A DNA stretch of 64,000 bases from Marisa cornuarietis. Taxonomy: Eukaryota; Mollusca; Gastropoda; Architaenioglossa; Ampullariidae. How positions within the stretch are numbered: the stretch's first letter is position 1; each line of letters opens with the position of its first letter. The translations under genes were made by a program, and so were the position numbers. Shown one piece after another: positions 1-12,284 of this stretch. Location of the stretch: the NCBI GenBank assembly GCA_004794655.1, contig SMMW01000584.1, positions 5,914,501 through 5,978,500 on the forward strand, in the 5' to 3' direction. A model generated the notes under the pieces. That model was not told the origin of the DNA and ran no database searches. It was given only the letters and a program-made list of their open reading frames with translations.

Positions 1-329
1 CATTAAAGCTCAGTAAATAAATGAGTAATAGTATTCTTTCTAAAAACAGTTCTATGCAAGTAGATTTGATGGAGAACACTAGTAAGAAAGAGTTTTTGAT
101 TTATACTGACCTAACTTGTCGCTATTATTTAGATAAGTTTTGTAAATTTCTTACCAGACATAAAGCATAATCTTCAAAATGACACAAAGTAGAGGACTTA
201 TCCTCTGTGTAGATGACGTTGCTGTTCAGAATCTCTACTTCTATACTCCAATAGAAACCTTTTGGGTTTCTGCGCAAATATTCAGCCATCTATTCTCTCT
301 GTTTCTTTCTGTGTTTCTCTTACCTCGTA

Positions 330-506
330 GGCGGTCCGTTGGTGCAACGGTTAGTGCCTGTCACCAATACAGTGATTGTGTCCTGGGTTCAGATCTCGTA
401 TCGGGCACGCTGTTCTTTCTCTCGTGTGGCATCTGTTTACAGGGCTGGCTGCTTTGCAGCGATATAGCTTTAGTTACTGACGGCGAAAACACTAATCCCC
501 CCCTCT
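330..506 (+). mobile_element. tRNA-derived SINE, copy 1
   Basis: First of three similar ~180-bp copies in this window (others at 2881 and 46245). The 5' part is tRNA-like, with an A-box-like stretch around 'gtgcaacggttag' and a B-box-like 'gggttcagatctcg' about 40 bp further on. The body carries the shared 'gtggcatctgtttacagggctg' region, and the tail is a degenerate 'actgacggcgaaaacactaatccc'. SINEs of this type are transcribed by RNA polymerase III from the internal A/B boxes and mobilised by a partner LINE. This copy is more diverged at the 3' end than copy 2. Only a 6-bp flanking match (ttacct) could be a target-site duplication, too short to rely on. Confidence 0.8.
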
Positions 507-847
507 TTTAATTACCTTTTCTCTCTCTTCCCACCCACCAGCGCCCTCGACTGATTCCACTTTTAAGGTTTCAAATCATGCTCGCAGACCTCCAATCTGT
601 GCTTGTTCTCTGGATGGATGGACGAATAGATATACTTTTTAAGGGGCCCGTCGACCACATCGATGAACGGAGAGGATGTTGAGCTCACTCTAGAACATGC
701 GGGATGACTGCCTGTTCATAGAGAGGAGGGGGGATTGGGGGGAGACGGGAACGAGACAAACAGCCAGCAAATTAGCGAAAGGACATCAGTGATGAGTCAC
801 CAGTAACGACGTTGAAGAGCACCATCTCGTGCTTCTGGTGTAAAACA
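507..847. other. Non-coding stretch, nothing recognised
   Basis: A pyrimidine-rich segment follows the SINE, then unique sequence with a short G-run (730-745). No splice-site pair with an open frame and no repeat family was recognised. Confidence 0.5.
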
Positions 848-980
848 GTGAGTGAGTGAGTGAGTGAGTGAGTGAGTGAGTGAGTGAGTGAGTGAGTGAG
901 TGAGTGAGTGAGTGAGTGAGTGAGTGAGTGAGTGAGTGAGTGAGTGAGTGAGTGAGTGAGTGAGTGAGTGAGTGAGTGAG
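848..980. repeat. (TGAG)n microsatellite, ~133 bp
   Basis: About 33 uninterrupted TGAG units with no visible interruption. Such purity indicates a young, length-unstable array. Short ORFs crossing it are repeat artefacts. Confidence 0.98.
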
Positions 981-2867
981 TTTTCCGAAAATTCGCTCCG
1001 TTAATTTGACAGCACAGAATGTCTAGCTCTTAGATGAACGGTGAAGCACCTTGGCTAACAAGTGCAGCGCCGCTCAGGTTGGTGTGACGTGAGCTCACTA
1101 CTCGCCGTGTCTCCCTGGCCAGACGTTGTATTTGGGGGTCTGCTTGAAGGCTCGCCTCCAGCAACAGCAAACACAGAAACAAAGGACAGAACGTGGGGAT
1201 TGGGTGGTGAACTCTGAACCTGATATCCAGGGAAGCAGACGAGTTCAGTGGTCATTTTAGAGCTGCTGGAAATTTCTCTCTCGAGAGAGAGAGAGAGAGA
1301 GAGAGAAGGGAGAAATTGCTCTGCTTTCTTCGACCTGGCACCAGATGGCCTTATAAGTCAGCGTTTGATGACGGCAGACAGACGCAAGCGGCTAGACATA
1401 CTGTTTAAAGAGAGAGACTTTCTGGCATAAGTATATCGAAAGGAGGACAAACAGACCAGAGGACAGATATAAATGGGCAGACAACACTCAGTAAATAAAG
1501 ACGCATTCAACCTGAAGCAGTTTGGCTTTGTGTAACCCTAACTGTTGGACGGACTGCATAATTTAAATGCTGGAGAGATGGCTATGACTATACACGTGAA
1601 ATTTAATGTCACAGCGGCCAAAATGAAAAAAAAACCTCCAGAAATAAGTTTGAAATGACGGATAAAGCCTGTAATTATCAGGTCATATTTGCCCTGCAAA
1701 TCGTCATCTGACGCTGTGGGCCAAATATTGAAGCTTTTATTCCGCCCATGAAGTCGGCGACACAACGGACATGCGCGCTGCTAACGGATGCCCTGCAGCG
1801 CGTGCACCGAGACTAAACTACGTGCACTGCAAAGAGAAGGCTTACGACGAATGTAGGCAGCTTATTACGAATCAGAACGTAAGAACGCATATAAAACATT
1901 TCGATATTAAGAGAGAAAAAGAGTCACATCGGGTTATTCCAGAAGCTAATAAGTCCTGGTACCTTCGTCTTGCCATTTACTTTACGGACCACAACAGGCT
2001 ATTCTTGGCGGGTTTACATGGTGGACACATCATTGACCCGAACTGATGACACGAAAGACATTTTACAAAAGATTAGAGGAGAGAAGGGAAATCGCTAGAA
2101 AGCAGACTGCCGTCGGACGTGTGTGGAACTGGAAGAGGCCATACATAAAGCCGATCACCGCCTATTGATTTTGTCTCGGTAACAGCAGTTTACTGAGAGA
2201 ATTATCCCCCCACCCTCCACTTCAAAGGCTTACGCTGATCATGTAAATGAAACAGAGACATGCATTACTTCCAAACCCAACTTGTTAAACTGTAATATCG
2301 TGTTTTCTCGTAACACTGCAACGCGTTTGACATTTTTATTGAGAGTATGGAGGACGAGGTGCTGGTAAATACAGAGACAAATACTTCTGGCATCGTCACA
2401 TTCAGCTTTGTTATGCAATGACAACTTAAAAAGGGGTGAGAGGCTTTATTAATGGCACTGTATTGATGACATCTTCGTCGGGCACGAGAGCATAAAAACC
2501 TGTTCAAACTAAAGAGAGAGCTAGGAGAAGTTTCAGTGTACTTAATTTCGATGTTCTGTCATGGAAGCTCTGAATCGAAATCATGCGGGACTCTCTCTGG
2601 TTCAGATTATTCATTCCCCCGAATAAGATTTACTCGTGATGTCTTCGTTTTCCTGTTTGTTCTTTAATTTCATGCAGCTTTCCATTTTTCTTCATTCCTA
2701 CATTTAACAGAATTTTTTGGAGTTGTTAGTTTTGATTAAAAACTTGTGTCAGGTCTTGCAATGGGCTTCTATAGATAGACTTTGAAGAACCGTTGTAATT
2801 TTACTCCTTAATTGATAGCAAACCGTTTCCTTGTGTGCTTTTCATTCTTCAGTAAAATCAGCCAGCT
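981..2867. other. Intergenic or intronic DNA with short unsupported ORFs
   Basis: Contains a CTCTCTCGAGAGAG palindrome leading into a (GA)n run at 1283-1306. A 91-codon ATG ORF at 1771-2046 (+) has no recognisable motif, no repeats and no matching splice context. Codon use is not distinctive, so it is not called as a gene. The rest is AT-rich single-copy-looking sequence. Confidence 0.5.
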
Positions 2868-3085
2868 CATGCTTTCCATTATGGGCGGTACGGTGACGCA
2901 ACGGTTAGAATCTGTCACCAATACAGTGAAGGTCGGCAGCTCTGGGTTCAGCTCTCGTCTCGGACACGCTGTTCTTTTTCTGCCTGTGGCATCTGTTTAC
3001 TGGGCTGGGTACTTTGCGTGATATAGCCTTAGCTGCTGGCTCGGCGTAAAACACAAATTCCCTGCCCTTCCCCATGCTTTCCATT
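2868..3085 (+). repeat. 13-bp target-site duplications bounding SINE copy 2
   Basis: The direct repeats catgctttccatt lie at 2868-2880 and 3073-3085, immediately outside the SINE. The pre-insertion site can be inferred as a single copy of this 13-mer. Confidence 0.93.
2881..3072 (+). mobile_element. tRNA-derived SINE, copy 2, with perfect 13-bp TSD
   Basis: A 192-bp insertion of the same family as 330-506. It shows 'acgcaacggttagaa' (A-box region), 'ctgggttcagctctcg' (B-box region), the shared 'gtggcatctgtttactgggctg' body and the tail 'ctggctcggcgtaaaacaca'. It is flanked on both sides by the identical 13-mer catgctttccatt (2868-2880 and 3073-3085). Such a target-site duplication is the hallmark of target-primed reverse transcription and fixes both ends of the element. 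The perfect duplication suggests a fairly recent insertion. Confidence 0.93.
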
Positions 3086-4133
3086 TAATGAGGTATTCGT
3101 CTTGATTTATTTTGATATATTTATCTTGTATTGTTTGATTGTTGATGTTGTCACTGTTATTTTCTTTACTGATAGATCGTTTGGTTTGTCTGCTAATGAC
3201 GGGATAAAATACACACTATTTTCGTTCAGTTCTGTGTTTGAAATTACATTATTAAAAAAAAACGAAACACTCAAATGTGTCTTGAAAATAACAATGATTT
3301 CTCTTCCCCGTGTATTTTTTATTTTATCAGTTATTCCCCTTTTTACTCCCTAGTGCCATGACGAACCCCTAGCGAGTCGCTGCTGCAGGAAACACTGAAA
3401 ATAATCGAGCTGTTGATACTCAAGTAACATTTGCTTTTCATCTTTTCGGAACATTGGCTTCGCTCTTTGAGCAGCCAAGCGGGAGACTACAACACGAGCA
3501 AGAAAGCGCTGAGAGCAGGCTTTGGAAGCGTGCTAAACGGTAAATTAATTCTGTAGTCGCCACGCATGAGTGAACAGTTAGGTCAGTCGTTACGGCACTA
3601 AACGCCAGCTGTAGGACTAAAGGCTAATGATGACGGTTCTTGATCGCCGTTCTCTTTACCCGCTCGCTGCTAGATGACGAGGCACACCCTCGTCAACCGG
3701 TGCTGCACGGGGGCTGGTCACGTGACCTGGCACATGGCATGGCGTTCGGTGAGGGTCAACTGGTCTAGTACTGCAGTGTGCTATGGCGTGGTCTAATACA
3801 ACCAGAGTTAGTCAGTCCGTTCACTGTGTTTTCTCTAGTGAGCGCAATGACTAGTTTAGTCACCAAGAAGTCTAGTCAAATAGGTAACGAGCCTTAAGCC
3901 TTTAAGCTGAGGTTCGCTTCCTGTCATGGCTGATAAACCAGTTACGATGTAAGGTCTGGCAAACACCTAAAATGCAGGGTTTTGACTCCTCCTGATTTTT
4001 TTCTTTTTTGTGTCCTTTAAACAGGGTCAAAATTATGTTAACACTTAAATGGTAGAAACCATTTATTCACAAAACATGCATCATACGTGCAAGAAAATTT
4101 ATAGGACGGCTTCACTCTGTTCGCCATCGTGTT

Positions 4134-4194
<61 letters not shown>

Positions 4195-5093
4195 TACCAG
4201 CGAGTAGTAGAACCATTTAAAGCCCAGACACATTTCGCGTGGACTAGACGATACCATAGTCCGCATTAGTGTTAGCAAAAGTTTGACTTAACCTGTAAAC
4301 ATCTACTTTTTGTACTAAAACGAGCGAATACTATCCTAAAAGTCATAAAACTCACTGGCCCTTTTATTTGTAGAGCAATAACAGTTTGTGTGCTTGGCAT
4401 TGGCGAAGGTGACTCCGTTTGTAGTGAACGATCCTCCAGGTGGATATGAATCTATATCACTCCTCTAGTGCCATTCCTTGTTTTTCAATCGCAAGAGTTC
4501 TTAAAAAAATAGGGTATGGAGGTCGTAAAGGAGAAAAAGACAAAGGTTGTCAACGCCCAAAATTGACTCCCCACCCTCACACTATACCGACAAACTGCTA
4601 GGTGAACCCTAAACTATTGGAATCATTAGATCATCGGACACGCTTCTGAATTTGCTCACGTGTAGACGTCTCACGCCTCACATCTTAGTCAATACAACTC
4701 ACCACAGTCTCGAGAAAGCTGGGGGTTGGGTCTGGGGTTAGTAGGGAGGATGTTGGCTGAAGGCGGTTATTTCAGACATCGACCTCGCTAATGTCCTCTG
4801 GTCGAACGGTTCTCTCCAAACAGCTTCGCCCTCCTCTTCTGAAGCGAGGCAGACCTTTGCGTTCTCATTCTGCTCTTTTCAAGGTTTCTGGTGCCAAACT
4901 AATCCATTGCTATGCACATTTTTCAGGTTTTAGTCTCAGGTCGTTATTCATCTTATCACTATGATTTCTTTGATCATTGCATGAGCCCAACGAATCTACC
5001 ACACGCCGGGTTCCTCAGCGTTAGACTACAGCCCGGTAATTATTTAACATCGTTTGATCCCATCGACACGTTCTGTTTTCGCCTGCGTCTTAG
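3086..5093. other. Non-coding stretch
   Basis: AT-rich sequence holding the (CA)n array at 4137-4192. No ORF over 85 codons and no recognised repeat family. The segment 4800-5090 has pyrimidine-rich stretches leading into the candidate exon at 5094. Confidence 0.5.
4137..4192. repeat. (CA)n microsatellite
   Basis: About 28 perfect CA dinucleotides. Confidence 0.98.
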
Positions 5094-5326
5094 AGCAGCT
5101 CTGCAAGAGGAGGGGAAATGATTCCAGGACACAAAGTGAGGTCTTGGAAGATATCCTGGAAGTCAATGATCTAAAGTTTCTTTATCTCACCTACGCGTAC
5201 CTTACGCTCTTCCGGCGAGGGGAAACCTTCATTGGCGGTGGGTTTTTTAAAAAGTCATCCCACAGTGATGTTGTGCTCTTTATAGACAAAAAGGACGATA
5301 CGTGGGAGATTTATTTCAGTAAAACT
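5094..5326 (+). CDS. Candidate internal exon, unrecognised protein
   Basis: A pyrimidine-rich stretch ends in an acceptor (cgcctgcgtcttag, AG at 5092-5093). An open frame of 77 codons then runs to the donor ACT|GTGAGT at 5326/5327. The exon would start with two bases of a split codon and end in phase 0. The peptide has an acidic stretch (SEVLEDILEVNDL), a hydrophobic/aromatic segment (KFLYLTYAYLTLF) and a charged C-terminal part (VVLFIDKKDDTWEIYF), a pattern that looks protein-like rather than random. I cannot name a family. A phase-0 end would be compatible with the exon at 16188, but nothing shows they belong together. It could equally be a chance ORF between fortuitous splice sites. Confidence 0.3.
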
Positions 5327-6978
5327 GTGAGTATTTTAGTTCTTTTGCAAGCATTTGAAAAATCATAGAACCCCATTTTTAGCTCTTGTCTTGTTTGTAT
5401 GATTGATCAATTAACTGACTGACTGATCAAGTCACTGTGTTTGATTGATTAAATTACTGCTTGGTTTATTAAGTAACTGATTGACTTATTAATGGAATGT
5501 GTCAGCAGTAGAGGCTATATCACAGATACCACACCCAAAGAGAAAGAGGAGGTATCTAAAAACAGTCTCTGATCTCATGTATGAGTGGCCTTAATCACTA
5601 ATTGTGTCAGCAACTCTTGTTCGATTCTAATCAACATTTGGCATCACTTCATCGCCGTAATTCCATTAAGTACACTATGAGAAAAATTGAATTTGCTGAG
5701 CTGTGTATTTATTGTTCTGAGGGCTGGCTCTCAAGCTGCCTTTGATCAGAGATGACACTGTGCTCTGACCATCTTTGCAGCCCCACCCCTTTCTAGAGCT
5801 TGGACGAGAGCGTGACTTTATTGTCGAGGTGCAATGATTTAATTGTAAATGATATGCTTCCAGACTGTTTTATGAGGGTGCATGAGAGTCAACGAGAGAG
5901 AGAGAGAGAGAACTAGGAATATAATTCACGAGAATACATGCATCCGCATCATTTCGATGATGATGATGATGATGATCTCTTTTGCGTAACGAAAAACACA
6001 TTCACTATGCGCAAGCAATCATCCAAATCAAGTAGACACACGAGCACAAAATTAATAAATGCAATCGCTATGGTAATTACAGTTTTTAAGAAAATAACGA
6101 TTCAGTGCCTCGGAAGCATAATATATTTAGGGCGGATATGATCTTTCTGTCTGTAATTATTATATTTTTATTACCTCCTACAAGGTAAAGTATTTTATCT
6201 TTTCATCTTTTTTTCATAAAAAGCAATAGAAAATGCTTCACTCATAGTTAAAGATAATTTAGTCATAACAATATTATTCCTGATGGATTCATATTGCGTT
6301 AGCAAGAAATTGCTTTGACGGACCCTAGGGAAATGTTTTGTGCCAGTATCAGATTCAATATTTGTTAGAAATAATTCTTTGTTACATTCTTTTTTTTTCC
6401 TTTCGATAAAGACGCTTGATAAAAGCAGCCATTTTCTTCGACAACACGAGATAAAACAACATTGCGCGCACCGGATGCACTTTACACTACATTCCATTAA
6501 CCAATTATTGAACTTCTCCAAATGTGGACACATTGCCCGGAAATTAAAAAAATATTTGCTTGTAAAAGATTATTTTCAGATTTAAAAAGTAAAATAATTT
6601 ATATTTTTTACATTTTATTTTCTAAGCTTTATAATGTTCCTTTTTCAAATTAGTGGCTGTGATGTATATGTTTGTTGTTTGAAGAAAGAAAGAACATTTA
6701 TTCACTCGTGCAAACTCTAGGTTTACCAAGAGTCGTGCCGGACATAACTGCAGGACTACACAAATACCTACACTGAAGATTGTTAGTTGTGCAAAAGGAA
6801 ATGTGGTCGGATAAAATCAATTTATTCATGCTAGCTGTGGAATCACACGCACCCACGCACGCACGCATCCACCTCGTGTTTTTTTAAACTGTATACAACA
6901 GATAAACTGCACATCACATGCGCTATAGACAACACTAGCTTTGTCAAACATTGCACACCATTCTACTCCACTGGGTGC

Positions 6979-7027
<49 letters not shown>

Positions 7028-8989
7028 TGTGTGTGTGTGTTCTAGCAGTACTGATTTTAGAGCATTGCACAAATACTAAGGAACAGCAGCAAACAGGATA
7101 TATTTGAATGGTGATTGCGTTTGGAAATTAAAAGTTTTATTTAAATATTTATAAAGAAAAAAAACTCACGCCAGTTCATGCATATCAGCAGTTTAAGAAA
7201 TTAAAAATGTCGTCTTATATAGTTTCTACTGTAAATCTTTTCAACTATCAAATTAATCATCATGCCTTTTTGTCGTTTGTAGAAACAAGAAAGATTGATT
7301 TGTTATTTTCACTCCCTTCTCACAGGTTGTAACAGGGCTTCAAGGAAGTTGTACACTAAAAAAATAGATTGCGCTGTCATTATTTAGTATCTCAAGTAGT
7401 TAGCATGCCATGGACTCATTCAAATACTTTTATTTTCGGCTCTGAAGAGTCAGTGCTTGTCTCCCTTCAGGAACCACGCAACAATACTAACAACATAAAC
7501 AGACAATGCGACAGTTAATTTATTGGTTGATACATCTGCTGCAAGTTTTAATGATTACTTAATTAATCACCTCCGTTTTTCATACATTCAATCTGTTAAA
7601 TGTCACTCGCAGGACGTTTACGGTCAAATTGATTTGTTTTCAGAAAATTACCTGGAGTTAAAGTTAATTGCTCAATTTCCACTGAGAACAGGCTGGCACA
7701 CTGTCGGTATCCGTGTTACGAGGACTGGGAGGGTTGGTGTCATCTGTACACACAGATACCGTGCCATGGAGAGTACATATGAAAAGCGAATCTGTAAAAT
7801 TGTTTGATGCGCTAATTATTCGCTGAAGTAGTTTCACACATAGATTATTACAAAAAATATATAAGGCATAGCTCCAGGACAGCTTTGGCTTCAGAAAGTT
7901 CCTGAGTGAGGTTAGAGCCGGGTTCTTAACTATCTGAAGTCTGTGACTCCGAAGGAATAAAATTCTGTGTTTCACTTAGTTCATCTACTACCTGAGGTGT
8001 CTAGATACCGGGCATAGAGTCGGTTGTGTGGATCTGGTCTCTACTAATAATGTACCTGCGTTCCGCACGCGATCTGTTTGTCGTGCATGTTTCGTCTAAA
8101 GGACTTGCTTCAAGCAGCTGCTCGAATTATTTCTCTCCAAGATTTAGATATGGGTAGGCTTTGCTATGTCTGAAAATGGCTGCAAAAAAAACATTTCCAA
8201 AATGTTTCCAGATGTTTTAATGGTTTTCCGGTCTAGGCAAGCAAGTATTTAGCCTGTCTGTGAGGAGAGGAGAGAAATTACAAGTAATAAGTAAGTACTG
8301 CACTTTCTGGTGAATTTGGACATTCTGTGTGTGTCAGACGTGCACTTTGTGCCACTCTGACAAAGGAAAAACTGAAAACAGATGCAGGCATTCTAGACCA
8401 AGTTCCTGAGAAAGGACCTCCATATTTCCCACAAGTAACACGAGACGAGTGACTCTAAAAAGCCACACGGTCACATTTCCTGCTGGTCGCCTAAATGCCT
8501 AAAGACCGTTATTCATGGCACTCTTCATGGAGGTCAAATTATCGTTAATAATAGAGAAAGAATTGGCTGCCGAACATAAAAGAGCGGACAGGCCTCACCA
8601 TGTCAGACCTGGTTGCCGTCAATGAGCACAGCTCAGTGCAGAGACCTTTGTCAGATGCTGCAGTCATTTAGTCCCCTAAACCTTCTCACTTGCCTTTCTA
8701 TCCACTCCCCCGATAACCAGTCCTGGTCAGAGGACTGGACTGAACTACAGGTAAATAACGAAACGCAGTAGCGACATCTGGAGTTTCGTGCACTCGCAAG
8801 TTACTTATGCGCTTTCTTAAACATCGTCGATTAATCAGTTGATCAGTAAAATGAAATTGTCTAAAACATCTTTGGGAAAAAAACCACTTTGCTTCAAAAA
8901 GATGAGTAAGAGGTCAGGAAAATAGGAGAAATGTTAAGGCTTAGGTTCAGAGGGTGCCAAGTTCTGACGAGAACTTCATTCTTTTCCAC
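5327..8989. other. Non-coding stretch with simple repeats
   Basis: AT-rich DNA with (GA)n at 5891-5911, a short (GAT)n run at 5957-5976 and a GT array at 6975-7040. Short ORFs around 6195-6585 and 7523-7975 overlap on opposite strands and show no motif. Nothing else recognised. Confidence 0.5.
6975..7040. repeat. (GT)n microsatellite, slightly interrupted
   Basis: GT repeats with one GTCT interruption near 7026. Confidence 0.97.
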
Positions 8990-9412
8990 CATCTGACAAG
9001 TTATTTCTTACTCGTCCCTCTGACAAGTATGTTGGTTCCCACTCGTTCCTTTAAGTGGTATGCTTCTTCCCACACGTCTCCTTGACATGTTATTATTCCC
9101 TCGTTCCTCTGACAAAGTGTCTTACTTTTCTCTTGTCCTTCTGACAAGTATGTTATTCTTACTCGTCCCTCTCACAAGGTGTCTGACTTTTCTCTTGTCC
9201 TTCTAACAAATATGTTATTCTGATTCGTCCTTCTAACAAATATGTTATTCTGATTCGTCCTTCTAACAAATATGTTATTCTGATTCGTCCTTCCGACAAA
9301 GTGTATGACTTTTCTCTCGTCCTCCTGATAAGTATGTTATTCTATCGCGTCCCTCTGACAAAGTATATTACTTTTGCACCGTCCTTCTAACAAAGTATGT
9401 TGCTTCACACTC
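8990..9412. repeat. Minisatellite, ~30-33-bp unit
   Basis: About 13 tandem units of the type 'cgtccctctgacaagtatgt' plus a variable 'tattctta' spacer. The outer units are diverged (some carry 'gtgtcttacttttctcttg'). Three consecutive 30-bp units at about 9206-9298 ('tattctgattcgtccttcta') are virtually identical, showing local recent expansion. No coding role is apparent. Confidence 0.9.
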
Positions 9413-11022
9413 GCACTCTGGAATCGAAAATATTGGACCTTTTTATCATCGTGGGAAAAAACTGGTGATGGGTGAAAGACGAATCGATCAAGGGTTCTGA
9501 TGAATCTTTCTTTTATAGACAGCTCTGCCCCGCGTCCCGGTGGAAGGAAAATGACAGTGTGATCTAGGCTAATGTCTATTTTTTTCACACCCGACAAGAG
9601 GCAACACCAGTGTGAACGAGGGCGAGAAAATTACGACAAACGTCCCCTTATGCCTTTGGCCAGAGAAAAGGCCCCGCCAAATAACGCCAGATTTACAAGG
9701 CTAAGAGTTTCTTTGTCCATTTCTTCATTCATTCAGTCGTCTTTACCGTGCACTTTTGCCGTATCATCTCCTGCTGTGCGAAGACGCTTCTTTGTCGAGC
9801 GTGTTTGTTTGGCTGAATGGTGTCGGATGTTTTCCCCTGCCAGTCCCCGAGACGTCCTCTTGACCTCAGCCTGGCGTTTTCTCGAGAGAAGTGGCAGACG
9901 ACGAGCGACAACATTGGAAGCTGTTGAGGTTTCCGTGTTACGCAGTTTTATGTTGTTGGGAATATCACTGAATCATCAGAGAAGATACAAAGAGAAAACA
10001 GAAGCTTCTGAGTAGTAGAAGTCTGCAAGGGATACGTACAGACTGATAATTAAAAAGGCTGATGGGGAGTGTCAGAATGTCAGCCCGGTACCTGCTGTAC
10101 TACCGTAGGTAGATTTCTACCCTCCGTTTGAAGTTTCAGGCATACTGTTATACTACTACATACAAAAATAACAAAAACAATAGTGAACATTTGTGACACA
10201 CATACCTCGCCCAGACAAGGAGCTCACGCCGTTTGAAAAAATAAACTGTCTACACACATACACGTGTGCAGACAAATAAATCCAGTATACCCAAATGCCA
10301 TACTTACTTTTGTCCAGCCAATGAACCGCCCAAAGTATATGTCATACACTCGTAGTTACATATTAAATGTGTCTCAGTCGGAGTTGGAATGTAGATTGGA
10401 AAAGACATGCTTTAAAGATTTTTTGGAAGCGGTCTGCGACCTGCTACAACTAGTCCTGTAGCAGCCACTGGTTTCAGCAGCGTTTCAATTCCCAGTCTGG
10501 AACACTTTCCTTGCCCCGATGATAGTGAAACAAGTCCTGCAGCTGCAAAGATCTCTGACATAAAGCAAGGAAATAAGCGGACAATTTTCTTGAAGACACT
10601 CGTAATGCAAGAGATGCTGGATTATAAAATGTGTGTGAATATTAAGTATATAGAGATAGTTATAAGTAACGGTAAATTTACTGGGGGGGGGCGTGTTCAA
10701 GAGGAAAAAAATAAGGTCTTTTGAAGGTTTATGCAGACTGTGTCATTCTTGCTGATTTTAACGATTTCATCAACACGAGATTGCGGACGGGTAGGGTGGT
10801 TGGCTATTAGCATGTTTTCTTTGCCAACCATGATGACACTTTCATTTTGCATTATTTCTGCGCGTCTAATTAGGTTCCTATGAGGAACAGCAAGCCATAC
10901 TATTTAATGGAAACATCGGATACAAATAAAATCCATTACACTGTGATAGGGAAGAATGTGAACTTAATTTCTGATTATACAATACAAAAGTAGTCACGTA
11001 GTTTATATACTGGTATAATCGT

Positions 11023-11024
11023 TG

Positions 11025-11056
<32 letters not shown>

Positions 11057-11079
11057 TGCGTGCGTGTGCGTGTGTGTGC
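11023..11079. repeat. (GT)n/(GCGT)n compound microsatellite
   Basis: GT repeats pass into TGCG tetranucleotide units and back to GT, a typical CpG-mutated GT array. Confidence 0.95.
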
Positions 11080-11516
11080 CCACGTGAGAGACTCCATCAA
11101 TGTAATCACTTTTCTACTTGTTTGCTCCCTCGGGTGACATGGTGTCGCACACCTGTTACTTGTAGTCCTCAGGCAGTCTGACGTTGCCTATCGTGGATCT
11201 CAGGCGTCAGTTTTGGTCACGTGATATTCCCTGTCATGTGATCAAATTCCCGAGATGGGAGCAGCCACCCGCTTGTCAAGGATCTTTGACCTAGAAACTC
11301 CTCTTGCGAGACTGCACGTGCATCGAAGGGGAGATAGCTGTCAAGATAAAAATGCCTTTAGTCCTCGTGTTCCCTTTTTAATACACTAGTTTATATGTAA
11401 TATGTTTGTAATATAATAGTTTGTATTTAATAGTCTGTTGTCCACAGCCGGCCGCCATTGCCAGCTTCAGCAGAGCGTAGAAATCTGACATACAAAGCAA
11501 AGTGTGGCGGCATGCA

Positions 11517-11549
11517 TGTGTGTGTGTGTGTGTGTGCGCGCGCGCGCGT
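11517..11549. repeat. (GT)n(GC)n run
   Basis: GT units pass directly into GC units, so the segment is potentially Z-DNA forming. Confidence 0.93.
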
Positions 11550-11768
11550 CGCGGGCGGGTGAGTGGGTGTTGGTTGAAACCTATTCAGTATCATTTGTCC
11601 GCTCCCCGCCAAATATGGCATGAATATTTATTTATATTATCACTTGGTTACAAGCAATGTTTGGTAGGTTGCGTTGCACCAATGCGTGTTTATTTTTTAT
11701 GTCTGTTTTCGCCGTTCAAAGAAGCTACCGCTGGCTTCAGATAATGTTGCACATATTACGACATATGG

Positions 11769-11811
11769 ATGATGATAATAATAATAATAAATAATAAATA
11801 ATAATAATAAA
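11769..11811. repeat. (AAT)n microsatellite
   Basis: Imperfect AAT/ATAA units abut the dispersed repeat that begins at about 11810. Trinucleotide runs at this position also precede the second copy (61527 'aataataataaa'). Confidence 0.93.
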
Positions 11812-12010
11812 GGATTTATATAGCACATTTCCCCACACGGAGGCGAGCTCAGTGCGCCTTACAAGATCTAAAGGGCAGTAGGCAGTGATGCCAAACGACA
11901 GAGAAGAATATCACAATAGGACAATCAAACAAACACACATGCACAGGGAACATTGCTAGAAAAATGAACCAACACAGAGAGGAGAAGGTGGAAAAGGTAA
12001 CAATGAGGTA
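11810..12010 (+). repeat. Dispersed mid-repetitive element, copy 1 (partial)
   Basis: Begins 'aggatttatatagcacattt' after an AAT run and continues 'ggcgagctcagtgcgccttac'. The same layout (AAT run, 'ggtttacatagtg', 'ttcttagcgcttaag', then 'caaacaaaca') recurs at 61515 onward. The 'tttatatagcgc...gcgctttac' start resembles a repeat found in many metazoan genomes, from memory. I do not assign it to a named class. Confidence 0.55.
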
Positions 12011-12284
12011 AACCAAACTAGATATTTTCCGAAAAAGATCAACGAGGACAACTTTGTAATGTAAAGTGGTACTGATCGCAGTGAGAAAGGGACAGAAGAG
12101 GAAAAGGGAGTGAGTGAACGACAGTCACAGAGAGATGAATGCTAGAGTGAAGGAGTAAGAAAGAGTTGCCTGATCCATAGCATCGCAGCAATTGTTAATC
12201 GCCCCCATTCACTCAAAAATGAGTAACCAATTTGCTGAAAATAAACTGTCAACCTGTCAGCATAGGGGAGGGATAACAAGAGTC

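Larger units (their letters stand above)
9413..11768. other. Non-coding stretch with unsupported ORFs
   Basis: A 147-codon ORF at 9572-10015 (+) is the longest here. Its peptide is Arg/Ser-rich with no domain, and it is partly overlapped by ORFs on the other strand, so I do not call it. The region includes GT/GCGT arrays (11023-11079, 11517-11549) and an 8-G run near 10683. Confidence 0.45.

Noticed and set aside
320..517. Possible 6-bp TSD (ttacct) around SINE copy 1
   Set aside because: Six bases in pyrimidine-rich flanks are expected by chance.
9572..10015. 147-codon + strand ORF
   Set aside because: Arg/Ser-rich peptide with no motif, an overlapping opposite-strand ORF and no splice or promoter context.
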